A DNA stretch of 64,000 nt from Brachycybe producta (lineage: Eukaryota; Arthropoda; Diplopoda; Playtdesmida; Andrognathidae): contig JAUPFP010000021.1 of NCBI GenBank assembly GCA_036925085.1, positions 1,514,027 to 1,578,026 of the forward strand. The letters run 5' to 3'. The notes beneath the pieces are model-generated. The model had not been told where the DNA came from and ran no database searches. It was given only the letters and a program-made list of their open reading frames with translations. Both the position numbers and the translations under genes were made by a program. Shown here in pieces: positions 10,152 through 22,182 of the stretch. Every line of letters begins with the position of its first letter. Within the stretch, counting starts at the first letter, position 1.

Positions 10152-10597
10152 AAAAGTTTTACTCTTCTAGTTTTTAAAATACTTTAAATTTCCTCTCTGA
10201 AACTTAGAGAAGAACCCAAGATAGAAGAGTTAATTCTTATTTTTCCATTCCATTCAATATGTTTAATCCTTCATTTGCATATTTTTCAAACAGCTACTTA
10301 ACAATAAAAACGCGTCTTAATCCCACTTTATATAATAACCACGCCTTTCTCTCTCTCTTTCTAGTACAGAGAGTGACATTTTGAATTGATTTTGGGATCG
10401 ATTTTCTGTTTATTGACACTGAATAATAGTGTTTGTTCAATGCCATAATAGACACAGTTGTTTATTATTTTGTGTTTGAAATAACAAACTGATGCTTTTA
10501 TTTGGACAGTCCGCCATACTTTACATATATGGTGATTCACATTTGCATCGGATTAATGTAGACCATTGGTCAACATTCTCATCACATATATATTATT

Positions 10598-11007
10598 ATA
10601 GTCACTTAACTCGTTGTGACGTCAGAAGCGTTTGATCTAAGCGTTTTTCTCTCATTTTTGTCTTAATAGATAACAAAAATATCAAGAAACTCATTTTGTT
10701 TTTAAGATGGTTTATGAACATTAACAGATAACTAGAAAGTGTTTTTGGAAACTAGAAGGGTAATTCAATTATTTAAAGATGTGTTTTTTATGTTTGATAT
10801 CTTTCAAAATAAACTTTTTTTTTTATAGACAAGCGTATTTTAAAAGATATCAACCATAAGTGACTGAGATACCCTTCTAGTTTCTAAAACACATTCAAAT
10901 TTATCTTCATTTCACACGTTTGTCATCGGTTCTTTTCTATTAAATAAAATGACACAAGTCGAACCTTTTCGTCATCCCTTCTCTGACGTCACAAGTTTCA
11001 AGGTAAC
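10598..11007. mobile_element. Family D MITE copy D3, interrupted
   Basis: The left arm, CGTTGTGACGTCAGAAGCGT (about 10611-10630), pairs with the right arm, CTCTGACGTCACAAGTTTC (about 10980). Between them sits a family C fold-back (10707-10920), which makes the element nearly twice its usual length. This looks like a later insertion of C into D. Confidence 0.5.
10707..10920. mobile_element. Family C fold-back copy inside D3
   Basis: GGTTTATGAACA, AAACTAGAAGGGTAATTCAA and ATCTTTCAAAATAAACTTTT are followed by mirrored TTTTAAAAGATATCAACC and CCCTTCTAGTTTCTAAAACA. Confidence 0.65.
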
Positions 11008-11154
11008 ATGTGTGGCGACTATAGTAGGTCTGATTCCATTTGGTATTTATTTCTACATTTGGCACAAAATGTATGATTTTGATGAAGAGTGAGAGACCTA
11101 CATAAAATCCTTGGGTCAATGGGTTTTTTTTCCAAAAGGGCAGCCCAACAAATG

Positions 11155-11307
11155 ACAGGCAGTTAGAAATCGGTCAGAACTTCATTTGGCTCCGCCCTTG
11201 TTATGACGACCGGCAACTTCTAACTACATAACCAGCCAATTAGAAGTTGCCGGTCGTCATAACAAGGGCGGAGCCAACTGAAGTTCTGACCGATTTCTAA
11301 CTGCTTG
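11155..11307. mobile_element. Family A MULE-like MITE, internally deleted copy A4
   Basis: This copy is 153 bp instead of about 206. Both arms are intact (ACAGGCAGTTAGAAATCGG and its inverse) but the central CRE-bearing segment is missing. It is flanked by the exact 9-bp duplication CAACAAATG (11146-11154 and 11308-11316). Confidence 0.87.
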
Positions 11308-11685
11308 CAACAAATGGGCTTGGCGTGCCCTGTCAGTGGGCGTTGTTGCCTCACTGGATGGTAGGGCTTTATGGACTGATGGGTCTCACGAGCTTTATGG
11401 ACATATAGTGGCCTTAGTAGAGGCTAAACTCGCCTATAAAGGGTTTGTTAGCTTGGCCTGAAAGTTGTAGGGACTTTAGTTTGTGGATGTTTCGTGCACA
11501 TTCTGTAGGAATGGTTACATTTTAAATGTCATTTTCAAAAGTGGATAAAATCATTGTTTGAAAAATAAAAAAAAATATTTCTGTTTCTATGTACTTTTTT
11601 TGGGTTGTGGTCTAGAAGGGTTTTTATCACTTTTTTTTCTCTGAAATTTCTTTTATTCATTCATAAAAAAAACCTCTTTACAAGG

Positions 11686-11715
11686 AAGAGAGAGAGAGAG
11701 AGAGAGAGAGAAAAT
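11686..11715. repeat. (GA)n microsatellite
   Basis: A GA run, with a second GA-rich patch at about 11836-11855. The 11310-12425 stretch otherwise holds no recognised gene. An open frame over 11965-12279 is G/A-biased low-complexity sequence. Confidence 0.8.
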
Positions 11716-12428
11716 CCTTATCTTCTTCTTCCAATATAATATAGTCGATAAGATTGGAAAAGATGGAAGGAAAATTCTCGGGTTTTAAAAATCTTTAGAA
11801 AATCCTAGTAAAGTGTTGTGAAGAAGATATTGGGGAGAAAGAGAGAGAGAGAGATGTAGTAAACTAGTCTTAGGATAAAGAAAGAGAAGAAAAAGGAGAT
11901 TTAAGAAGTTTTTATTCAATAGGATGTACATGTATGTGTGAGTGAGAATGTGTTCAATTTGAGGTTAGAAAATGCTTTTTGAGAGACAGGATTTCAAATT
12001 GGGATCAACGACAGCAAAGAAGAATGAAAAAAAAAAACACCTTTTTTTGGGGTTTTTTGGGGGGGGGGAGGCGAGAGAGAAAATATGGATTTTTTTTAAG
12101 TGTATATATGTATATTCCAGTTCGGTTTCTCTCTTAGGTATTTTCAGTGAGGAACGGTTCTTTTGAGTCAATTCAGTTTCATAATCTAATAAATATAATA
12201 CACGAGAAAAAAAAATGAGTGGGCCAAATTCAAGAAGGAAATATAAGTCATTTTGAAAATTCTTGAATCCTCTAAACAAGGTTGAAACAAAATCTGTTCA
12301 GAGAGGTTTTCTATGTTGGAACCCTGTTTAGAGAGTTCAAGTTTTAAGTTTCAAAAGAAAAGTTGCCATCTTTCCTTTTTGTCTATAACTTGTGGTTCAG
12401 GAACAACTGATTTTTCAGTCTCTGGGGT

Positions 12429-12640
12429 ATCATTACAGAACGATAATAAGTCTGTCATATGACAGTAAAATGTCATATCTAGTTCATAGTGTTGCTAATG
12501 ATCACAAATTATTATTATGACAAATACTGTCATACTGACTCGTGTACAATATAATATGACAGTCATAAAATAATCGTACACAGACGTTGACAACAAAAAA
12601 GGTACGACTGTCACAGTTTTATGACTTTTTCTTTAATGAG
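12429..12640. mobile_element. Family E MITE, copy E1
   Basis: It starts ATCATTACAGAACGATAATA and continues with the palindromic CTGTCATATGACAG. It contains several dispersed ATGACAGT/ACTGTCAT units and ends ATGACTTTTTCTTTAATGAG. It aligns along its length with E2 (45507-45750). Confidence 0.55.
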
Positions 12641-12659
12641 ACCACCCCCCCTGGCTTTG

Positions 12660-12960
12660 TCTTTCAGAGCAAAATTATGGGGAAACTTTAGAAACTACAT
12701 GAAGGGAGCTCAAATCATTTAATATTTTAGTATTGCTATCGTTCAAAATAAACGATTTATATAGACAAAATTAAAAAAAAAAATATTGTTTGCTTAAAGT
12801 TTGGTTATATTCAAACTCATAAAAAGCTTATTTTGAAAGATATCAACAAGTGATCGAGCTACCCTTCTAGTTTATAAAACACTTTCTAGTTTCTGTTCAT
12901 TTTGTGCAACAGAAAGACAGAATAATCAAGAATTCAAGAGGCGCGTTTACACTGTAAAAC
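12660..12960. mobile_element. Family C fold-back copy
   Basis: CGTTCAAAATAAACGATTTA lies in the left half. AGCTTATTTTGAAAGATATC and CCCTTCTAGTTTATAAAACA lie in the right half. It ends CAGAAAGACAGAATAATCAA. Confidence 0.6.
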
Positions 12961-14146
12961 CATTTCATTGCACATTCCGTTATACAGCTGAGTGAAATAT
13001 AATATAAACGTGACGTCACATTGCTGGATACATCGATAAATAACGGAATGTCTTTTGTGTTTTAATTGTTATGCAAATGATGAAAATAATTTAATGGCTA
13101 CGCAGAATTAGAATAACTTTTCAGGGTGCCCTTAAAAGTACAATGAACACATTGAATTGTGGGTAAAAAACTGCTAAAGCATTTCTTTCTCCCCCCCCCC
13201 CCCCCCTTTGCCTTCTCCATTATTTCGGATGGCGTGAGAACAATTATTTTCATGTCATTGTTCCAGACATGCCTGAAGGTGGCGCTACTTGTAATGGTGG
13301 TGTGATCTATTCAAAACTTTTTTTTTTAATATATTAAGAAAAAAGACGCCGCCATCATTATTGTTATTATGATTATTGCTGCTGATCTTTGTAATTTGAT
13401 TGGTTGGCAACCACAATTTCATGTCATGAAGCCAACATTTTAAAATAATGTTAACTAAGTCCGTGACGGAATTTCATCCTTATGAGGAGACTTCCTTAAT
13501 CTTATTTTTTTTTTGGTGGCGTGATGATGATGATAATGATTGGAGCATGAAGGCCAAAAACATGAAGCTCCACCCCCCTCTTCCCCACCACATGTGAACA
13601 TTCATGGTGTGACGTGTATACAAAACGGAGGTGTGACCACAACTGTGGCATGTGTGTGACGTGTCACTTAGAAAGGGAAGAGTTTGCCAAAAAAAAATCC
13701 CGCGGTGCCAAAACTGTGCCAAATTGCATTTCTTTTTAGAAAGTTAACAAATTGAGAACTGCCAATATGTTGTTTTTGTTGATGTTTGTTATTGCTCATC
13801 TGATAATGGGCATGTGTGTTTGTATGGAATTTTTTGTACTTTAGAGGGGGGGGGGCGTGTGCCTCCACCTCCCCCCCTCTCTTATATTGAGTGATTAGGA
13901 CATAAACAGGTTTTATTAAAATTTTATTAGTTCTTATTATTAGATGTGAAATAGAGAAGCAATGAGGTTTTTTTTCTTCTTGTTTCTTAATTGACAAATT
14001 ACACGCATACATTTAAAAAACTAAGGGAAGAATCACACATGCTGAAAACAGAATTAGAAATAAAAAATCAGAATATTCCTATGGTCCTTCTTTTGCACGC
14101 TGAAAGATGATGTATGGCGCTTCTATTAAATGCTTACAAAGTGAAA
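12961..14146. other. Intron sequence with C run, no gene seen
   Basis: It contains a CRE palindrome near 13012, a 16-base C run (13191-13206) and a G run near 13847. Open frames at 13480-13722 and 13668-14012 lack recognisable domains and are not called. Confidence 0.45.
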
Positions 14147-14356
14147 ACAGGCAGTTAGAAATCGGGGATAACTTCAGTTGGCTCTGCCCTTGTTATGACG
14201 ACCGGCAACTTCTAATATTGGTTGGTTATGTAGTCTGACGTCACATGCTCTGCGCCCTTTTCAACGTCGAACCACACAACAAACCAATTAGAAGTTGCCG
14301 GTCGTCATAACAAGGGCAGAGCCAACTGAAGTTCTCCCCGATTTCTAACTGCCTGT
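14147..14356. mobile_element. Family A MULE-like MITE, copy A5
   Basis: A 210-bp palindromic element flanked by AAGTGAAA on both sides (14139-14146 and 14357-14364). Depending on how the first base is assigned, the duplication is 8 or 9 bases. It has a central TGACGTCA and GGGC boxes in each arm. Confidence 0.85.
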
Positions 14357-14524
14357 AAGTGAAATTCGTTGGGATTTTATTATGCATGTGTGATTCTTCC
14401 TTTAGCCTCTCTCTCTATCATCTCATATTGTGTGGAATTTGTAATTTTAGAAATTTTTGTATAGACGAAAAAAAAAAAGATGAGAAGCAATTGAATTTTT
14501 TGGTTGGTACCATATTTTTTTATT

Positions 14525-14815
14525 ATACAGGGTGGCCCAAATGTCATCATCTGGTTTGGTGTGCCTATAATTTTGTAAATAATTAAAAAAAAACAATGGA
14601 ATTTTTTTTTAAAAAATTTTTTTTTATCTGGGCCACGTGGTCTCCTCTGGTCGCTGTGCAAAGTCGGGCTTGTTTTATTGCATTTTCCAACATTGTCTTC
14701 AACATTCCGGGCCAGCCGGAAGATTCTCGATTTCTTGGCAAATGGTGTTTTTGAGCTGTTTCCAATGTCTGTTTGCTTGTTAGCATACATTTTGCCTTTC
14801 AAATGACACCAAGTT
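14525..14815 (-). pseudogene. Tc1/mariner-type transposase C-terminal remnant
   Basis: On the minus strand, the frame over 14583-14786 reads through PGMLKTMLENAIKQARLC and then RGDHV. This resembles the mariner-family C-terminal stretch in which the helix PxMLxxxxENxxxRxxxC precedes a GGH-like motif. The element's 3' end is probably CCACCCTGTA, that is TACAGGGTGGCCCAAA on the + strand (about 14527), a mariner-like TIR after TA. The catalytic DDE part is absent, and T runs break the frame. The family-level call comes from motif resemblance alone. Confidence 0.5.
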
Positions 14816-15098
14816 GGCTCTAAGAAGCACGGATGGCAACAAAATGAGCATATGTCAACTCAAGATTACTTGTTGAATTATTTCAATGAGGAGAGTATTT
14901 TATGTTGAGAGTTGTGTGCTGCTACTTAATTACTGCTCTTGCTTATATAATTAAGTTCTAAAAGACATTCTGCTGTCAAATGCACTCTTACAGAACAAAA
15001 ATGGCTGAATAATCAATCGCTTATACACAGTCCAATGGACAGTGTCCATAATTCGGACCAAAAGTCAACATGCAACTCCAGTCAATTTTATAGGACCC
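14816..15098. other. Intron sequence, nothing recognised
   Basis: Unique-looking sequence without a coding signature or a clear repeat match in the window. Confidence 0.4.
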
Positions 15099-15166
15099 AT
15101 AAGGCCCGCAAACTCCATGGGCTGGGCTTTTACAAAAGCTTAGCCTATGGAGTTTGTGGGTCTTAT
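15099..15166. repeat. Imperfect 25-bp inverted repeat
   Basis: The arms 15099-15123 and 15142-15166 pair with three mismatches around a CAAACTCCAT core and an 18-base loop. More inverted GGACC/GGTCC sequence flanks it, so it is probably the centre of a larger fold-back element. Confidence 0.65.
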
Positions 15167-15199
15167 GTTTTGTGAGTGTGGTGGTCCTAATGGGCTTCA

Positions 15200-17640
15200 T
15201 GAAACTTGGTCGACTGGGCTGTCAATCATGTTTTGTGGGCCGGTTGCCATTTTTTTTGTTGGTCTTTTGCTCTTAATTTAGTTTTGATTATTTTGGTCAT
15301 CTTAACTACAGGATTAAATTGGAGTCGTTTTTGAACAAAAACTGTCAGCCATTTTTGAACACCCCTTGCACAATCTAGTAACGCAATTGTACACCTGTAC
15401 AGTACGTTCTCAAAAGGGCTCCTCCTCAGTGTCTGGAACGGTACAGTAAAACATTCTGGGTGTCTGGTCTTACCTAATTGACTTAGTCACACTTGAGGCT
15501 TTTCATTCCTTTTATATAAGCCTATAAAAATAAACTTAATACACAAAGGAATCTCGTTTTTTTTTTAATTTATCTCATTTATATAGTTCAAGTCTTCAGT
15601 TGATCTTTTCAATTACAAAAGTAGGTTTTTTTTCTTCATCTTCTTCAGTTCCACTTTGAATGGTAACGGTTTAAACACAAGAGAGAGTAAATTAGATTGT
15701 TTTAATATGAAGTAAACGTCTGACATAACAATATATTGTATGTGTATAACACAATTAGACCCCCCCAGACCACCTAGGTTAAGTTTAGAACACATAAAAG
15801 AAGAGAATCATCAAATGGAAGAATTCGCATCGGGGGATAGTCCTTCTGTTATCAGCCCCTTTCTCCAATTATTCCTATTTTTGGTTGATTTCGTTATTTT
15901 AAAACAATACATTTTAATTATTCTTTTATGGTGGTAAACTAATCGTTAGTTACCATAGCAACTGGAGGTTTTATCTTTCAATGTACGGTATTGGTTCTGG
16001 GTGTGTACCTGGGGTGCCACCTTAAGGTTCTTTTTGTTTTACTTAAAAGTATGTAGGCTCATAGACACAACAGTGGTAACTAAGCGTCTTATTGTATGTT
16101 CCATGCATCTCAAATGATTTCCTTTCAAATGACCATCAGGGTAGTAGGTAGAGGCTAGCAATGCTTCCAGGTGATAGGGTACAAAATGAATAATAGCTAG
16201 CCTTCACCTCCAAATCCTCGTTGTCGTTTGAACCGTGCTCACATACCTCCAGTGCCAGCTCAGTAACCTAAAATTGTACTTTTGTGAGATCTATAGGTGA
16301 ATGGATGACCGACTCTTTATTTTTTCTTCTTGATAACATGCCAGAGTGTATACCATAACAGCTACTCTACTAAGATAAACACATGTTTGGGAGGAGAGAG
16401 ATGAACCCTTGGAAATATTTTGTCAAATCTCGGGGAATTTTACCCCCTACCTGGCTGTGCCATATATTAGGTTCGATAGGGGTAAATTACAAAATAGACG
16501 TCTAAAGCAGTAATGTTTTTATAGCAAGCTTTTTCAAATTCTCGCGGAACCTCAAGGCTCCGGGTTTGGGAATCGCTAATAGCTTAAATTTTAAAATGTT
16601 TGTAATTTGCAGTGAATTTACATTTAAGGAAGCTTTGTATCAACAACAGAAAAAACTACAAAAAAAAAACCTTTTGGAATTCATTTTATTTTATCTTTCT
16701 TCGCTCAAAATATTCTTAATTTCATTGTATATAGAAAATAAAAGAAGTCACTAGACTTGATGGTTCATTTAGCGATTGTGTATCGATCTGTCGAAAATAA
16801 TAATTGAGCGTAATGATGACATTATTATATTCGAGTTAAAAAAGCAATGGAAGAAATGCATATACCTTTGGTTTACATGTTCTCCTACCTGAATATGCGG
16901 AATGATGATGATGATGATGATGGGATAATTGGGTTTCTTAAGTAGAAAATGGGGTTGATGTTTGGGGTTACCTACCATTTGTTTAGGAACGTCTAAGTAT
17001 TAAGGGCTGGAAGGAGGGGTCGGATTGTAGCCCCTCACCCTGTTTTTCATCCATGTCTTTGGGGAAATCAATAAACTTTTTCTTCTTCTAGTTTTTAAGT
17101 ATAAAAGGTGTGCAAATGTTAACTTTTGTGATGACAAGTGAAGAATTGATATGGTTTTTATTTTTCGATGTTTTGGGTCTCAAAATCATCATCGTAAAAA
17201 TGACCCTCTGGTTCAAAACTGAATAAACTCTAGTTTGAAACTACAACTGATAAAAGAACCAGGTTTTTTTTTAGATAAAAGAAATCTAGATTAAAAATAT
17301 AATATGTTATTTTAAAAAAAAAGAAAGTTGAAATATAATAATAATAATAATAAATTTTTGAAGATGTGTTTTCTTTTGTGTCTTTCTCTCCTGTGGTGAT
17401 GTTTAAATGGATAAAAAAAAATGGATTGTGAAAGATAAAAGGGTTTTTTTAAAAGGTGGTTCAGGGTTAAGAACACAGATAAAGAGAAGGACCCTGGACC
17501 TCACTGAAATTGTGATCTCTGTTTTAGATTAGAAATAAGATTTATTTGGACCCTACGGAAAGAAAGGGGGGGAAAAAAGTTAATTGAATAGTTTTTTCTT
17601 CAAACAAAAAACTCCATGAATCATCACCTTTATACGAAAT
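15200..17640. other. Intron stretch with few recognisable features
   Basis: It contains short open frames without domains, a GAT repeat at about 16907-16921, and a GGTGGAGGCTA/TAGCCTTCACCTCC-type segment at about 16150-16240 that matches the fold-back at 51341-51531. It also has an AAT-rich tract near 17336. No gene is supported. Confidence 0.45.
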
Positions 17641-18219
17641 TACCTTTTAAAATTCAATTTAAGACGGGTTCAGAAGAGCAAAATGGAAAAAAAAAAAGAA
17701 ACTAGAAGGGTTAGTTCTCCAATCACTTATGGGTATTTTCATTTAAATTCGCAATTTGATATTAAATTTTAATATAGTTAAAACAAATAAGAGAGTTCAA
17801 AGTTGAAGTTTGAAGTTTTTCTCGTTGAATTTAGACCAAAAACGATGGGGGACACATTTATTTAAAAAGAAAGCCCTCTCTCTCCGTCACTTCCTCTTAA
17901 TCTTATTGATCGCAATAGAGGTGGGGGGGTCCACTCCCCCGCCAAAAAAAAACCCCTCCAAATCTTTCGTTTATATTGTCATAATATAACAAAAGTTTCA
18001 GTCAACGAACTCGAAAACCATTTTATAAAAGAAAGATGCAAAATGATATCGTCATAATGTAACAAAACAACATGAAGACAAATAAAACACACCATCGAGT
18101 GGTTGGTGGTGGACAATGGTCATCACCGGATGACCAATAATAATCAATAATAAAACTATCCAAACAACCAACCATCTTTCTTTTATTTTCTGTTGTAAAT
18201 GCCTTTCGAACTCTTGATT

Positions 18220-18490
18220 ATATTCTGTCTTTCAGGTGTAAATTGATTGTGTTTTTTTAGAAACTAGAAGGGTAGCTCAATCACTTAAAATATACTTTCA
18301 TGTTGAATATCTTTCAAAATAAGCGTTTTTATATTTCAGTTTGAAAATGATCCAACTTTTAAGCATTTTTTTTTAAATTATTGTCTAGAAAAGGTTTATT
18401 TTAAAAGATATCAACAAGAAAAGTTAATTTCCCATTCTAGTTTCTAACACTCCTTCATTTTTCTCTATAGAAATGCAGAATTTTTTTTTG
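18220..18490. mobile_element. Family C fold-back copy
   Basis: TCTGTCTTTCAGG, GAAACTAGAAGGGTAGCTCA and ATCTTTCAAAATAAGCG are mirrored by TTTATTTTAAAAGATATCAA and CCATTCTAGTTTCTAAC. Confidence 0.65.
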
Positions 18491-18909
18491 TAAAATAAAA
18501 TAATGAGGATCCATTTCTATTTCTATCTGCTTGATGAAGTTGTTGTGGGTTCGAATAAATCGAATTCGGATATTTAAGTGGAACACTAGACATCATTAAC
18601 GATTATGAATTTTTACTATTTTAAGAGGTCACTGACCTCACAAATCATATTATGAGACTTTATATGACTTATATATATAGTAATAATATGAGGTTAAAAT
18701 TTGAACTATCTGTATCTGAACCTTAGGTCACAAAATTCGATAAAAAAAAGATGATTATCAGAGCAAGGATTCTTACTGTTATATATAAGTAACATCTTTT
18801 TATGACAAATAATGAGGTTTATATTTCATTTTATTTTGTGTGTTTGTTGTACCTTTTTCAGGTGTGTAACATAACAGTGAAGTGAAGTGAGTAGGCAGCC
18901 TAATACTTT

Positions 18910-19067
18910 ACAGGCAGTTAGAAATAGGAGAGTATATCTTATGTAGTCTGACGTTGAAAAGGGCGGAGCATGTGACGTCAGACTACATAACCAACCAATT
19001 AGAAGTTGCCGGTCGTCATAACAAGGGCGGAGCCAACTGAAGTTCTCTCCTATTTCTAATTGCTTGT
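18910..19067. mobile_element. Family A MULE-like MITE, copy A6 (left arm deleted)
   Basis: This copy is 158 bp. It keeps the outer ACAGGCAGTTAGAAATAGG but loses most of the left arm; the central CRE and right arm are intact. The flanks TAATACTTT (18901-18909) and TAATACCTT differ at one base. The right flank merges with the start of a family B end at 19068. Confidence 0.8.
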
Positions 19068-19142
19068 AATACCTTCGACACACATACACACTTAAATGCA
19101 TTTAAATATTAAACACGTTCTACAGAGCCCTGTGAAGGACAT
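19068..19142 (+). mobile_element. Family B MITE terminal fragment B1
   Basis: AATACCTTCGACACACAT, AAATGCATTTAAATATTAAA and CAGAGCCCTGTGAAGGAC match the end of the reverse copy at 22183-22481. The rest of the element is missing. Confidence 0.6.
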
Positions 19143-19269
19143 CATTCTTGCATCACCCCCATATTATAAAGTGACCACTAAAAAACTACCAAAAACAGTA
19201 AACTTTTAGCTTCCAAGCTTTTAACTGCGAAGATGTTATGTGCGTGGCACATGAGCGCCATCGCGCCTA

Positions 19270-19550
19270 ATACTTAATACACAGCTGATAATTTAAATGC
19301 ATTTAAATAATAAACGTGTTCTACAGAGTCCTGTGAAGGACAAACAAACAATATGTCGTCGAATTCAATTTATTCAGTTAATAATATGAAAATATTGAGT
19401 TAATACTTAAATATAATTAAATAAACTATTGATTTAGTATTTCAATTTAAAATATTAATAATAAAGTTAATTTTGATTTGGTGTTCATGTCCTTAGCTGG
19501 ATTCCGTATAAATTCACCTAAACACATTTAATTTGAATTCATGAATTCAT
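19270..19550 (+). mobile_element. Family B MITE, copy B2
   Basis: It carries AATTTAAATGCATTTAAATA, GTTCTACAGAGTCCTGTGAA, ATATGTCGTCGAATTCAATT, then GTGTTCATGTCCTTAGCTGG and CACCTAAACACATTTAATTT in the family B order. The right terminal repeat is degraded. Confidence 0.7.
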
Positions 19551-19770
19551 TGAATGTGTTTTAGAAGCTAGAAGAAGGGTAGCAGCTCAACTACTTACTT
19601 AAAAGTATTTTTCTGTTGCTATCTTTCAAAATAAGCTTTTTATGGCAGACGATATTTTTTAAATTATTGTTTATTTTGAAAGATAACATAAAAATACCTC
19701 TGCCCATTTAGTTTTCTAAAATATTTTCTGAAAAAAGACAGAATAATCAGAATTCCTAAACCCATCTTAA
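19550..19770. mobile_element. Family C fold-back copy
   Basis: GTTTTAGAAGCTAGAAGAAG, CTATCTTTCAAAATAAGC and a mirrored TTTATTTTGAAAGATAAC, ending AAAAGACAGAATAATCAG. Confidence 0.6.
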
Positions 19771-19989
19771 GTAATATTCTCAAAGGGAAATAATGAAATA
19801 GATGAAAAAAAAACCTCAAAATGTTGCAATTTTTTTTTTAGAGAAATCGTTCTTATTATTATTTGTGCCTTCAAAACGTTAGTATGTTTATATTTATCTA
19901 AAGGGCAGATAAAATAAATAGGGGGGGCCACCGACGCACATTTTTTCTTAAATATAAAAATTCCTATTTTGAAGGCAATTTTTTTCTGG

Positions 19990-21650
19990 ATTTTTGTAAT
20001 GTGATGTTGTTTGCTTATGAAATTCAAATCGCCAGTTTGTCGATTCTACTTTTTTATTATTTCGTTAGCCAACCGAAAAAAAAGCCTTCTTTTGAAGTCA
20101 CTTTTTATTTGTTTGCTTTTAAAGTGGCACATTTTGCCATTTTTGTTGTTATTGTGTCGTATAATTTAAATAATCAATGGCCGCCAAAAAGCAAACAGAA
20201 ACCAAACTATTTTTATATATTTGCATTATTTATAAGTTATTTTAAGAAGAAATTTACACTTTTTTTTATAAACTAGAAGAGTAAACTGAATGCGTTACTT
20301 TGGAAACCAAGATAAATATAGAGAGCGATAGATGGCGCAAACTGTGCCAGTTAACAATAGGGTTCAATGGGCGTACAAAAATGGATGACATTTAAAGCAA
20401 GATTCTAGCTTCAAAAAGCAGACGATTCTTCACTCCTTTTTGGCCGGGTTTTTTTTAAATAAGGAGCTGTTTTACCTTTATAAATTTATCTTGGTGGAAA
20501 AAGACTTCAAACTTAATAAAAAAAGTTGCTACTAGATGGCGTTGTAAACAAATTACAACCATTCAAAAAAATTATCGGTTAATTAAATTAGGCTTAACTC
20601 GACTTTTGTTTGATTTTTTTTTACGAAACCAACTTTATTCTCATCTGAGAAGATAAACGAAGGTGCAGTGGGTATTTTTCAGTTATTTTGATTAATTTTC
20701 AATGTGTTTTTTTTTCTTCTTCTAATAAACGAAAACGCAACTTTTTTTTTCCTGTTAATTTCCATAGAACAAAAATGTCTAATTAAATTAAAATAGTCTG
20801 AACTAATTAACGCCATTTTTTTAAAATTCAAAACTCATTTCCATTAATTAATTAGCTCTGGTCTATATTTAGGTGCAATGTATATTTGAGTGATATATGA
20901 TATCTTTAAAAATAAACTTTTTATTTGATTTTTAAGTAATTAGGTTTTTTAGACGTTTATCTTTGACACGTGTTTTATTTTGTGTCCAATAAAATAATCA
21001 AAATTTAACCATAAAACGTTTATTATGAAAGATATCACAGTATGTTTATTTTTTACTCCGTTTATTTTTCTAGTTTATAAAAATTCTAATTTATTTTCGA
21101 AGTTGTTTTTTTCTGAAATGGAGATAAATTATAATTCTATTGTTTGTTATTTTATTTCGTTAAATTGTCTTCTTCCTTTTTTGTTTTTGGCAGGTTTTTG
21201 CAGGTTTTTAATTAAAATAAGTAATTCGCTCTGTTTTTTCACGATATTTATCCTTTTTTTAATGTTTTTAGCTGATTATTTTTTTTATTATGTAAAATGT
21301 CTATGCTGACAAAAAAGGGTTTCATTTTTATTTTTCGTCTTTATTTAGATTATTTTTAATGCATTTTATGGCCTACATTTAAGAGCCTACATTTTAATAT
21401 ATTCCAAAATAGAACTTGTTTCAGTGTTTTAAGATTGGCGTAGTTTTTTTTTTAAATAAAAGCCAGATTTAAATTTGTCTGGTCGGATTTTTCTCAACTT
21501 CTTTCAATTTCATTTCAAGAGATTTTTTTTAAGCACATATTATGGATATTTTTTTTTTCGATTTTTAAATAACTTTAAACTTTTACGTCTGGTTTTTCTG
21601 TTTGTGTGTGTGCGAACTATCGACCTCATTTCAATCTATAGATGGACATT
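19990..21650. other. AT-rich intron stretch with T-rich open frames
   Basis: The open frames here (20001-20276, 21025-21309 and 21475-21666) are Phe/Leu-rich because of T runs and are not called genes. A weak family C trace lies at about 20880-21020. Confidence 0.45.
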
Positions 21651-21862
21651 GATGTTATCATTATAGAAAGAGCGAAAGAATAAGTGGCGCTGATTTAGCT
21701 CCAAACGGAATTAAAAAAAAAATTAAACTTAAATTGGAACAACCGCTATAATTAAGGTCCACTACAAACTACCAAAAATAGTTAGAGCTTATAACTAGCT
21801 GATTTTGCACCAGAGGCAAGAAGAAAACTGGCGCTCTCTTGAAGTATTACTATTTTAGTTAG

Positions 21863-21895
21863 TTTGCGCCCTGAACGCAACGTTCAGGGCGCAAA
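21863..21895. repeat. Perfect hairpin 1, 15-bp stem
   Basis: TTTGCGCCCTGAACG, a CAA loop, then the exact complement (21881-21895). It is GC-rich in AT-rich surroundings and sits 2 bp from a second hairpin with the same apex sequence. Confidence 0.95.
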
Positions 21896-21897
21896 AT

Positions 21898-21956
21898 AAG
21901 GCGCGTGAGATACCTGCCTCGAGCGCAACGCTCGAGGCAGGTATCTCACACGCCTT
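21898..21956. repeat. Near-perfect hairpin 2, 28-bp stem
   Basis: A perfect 21-bp stem (arms 21905-21925 and 21929-21949) closes on a CAA loop. One mismatch then separates it from a further 6-bp pairing, AAGGCG with CGCCTT. It shares the apex CGCAACG with hairpin 1. Confidence 0.95.
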
Positions 21957-22182
21957 GCCCTAGTTAGGACTCCGTCAGTTAGTCACACCAAGCTTTATTT
22001 ACACAAATTAGACGTTAGTTTTATAGGTGTGTTGCTTGAGCGCCGTCACGCCTAAGTTGTGCTTTGAGGCGCAAGTCTGTACATAGTCACAGAGGCTAAT
22101 AATGATTATACTCTTGATTAAACGCCAAGCTGGACAAGGTGACAAACTGAATAAATGCAAAAAAAATAAAAGTAATTCAGTT

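Noticed and set aside
13480..14012. Reverse open frames upstream of copy A5
   Set aside because: No domain or repeat homology in the window and biased composition; chance frames.
21863..21956. Hairpins as a pre-miRNA or a rho-independent terminator
   Set aside because: The loops are only 3 bases with perfect stems, unlike usual pre-miRNAs, and bacterial terminators do not apply in an animal intron.
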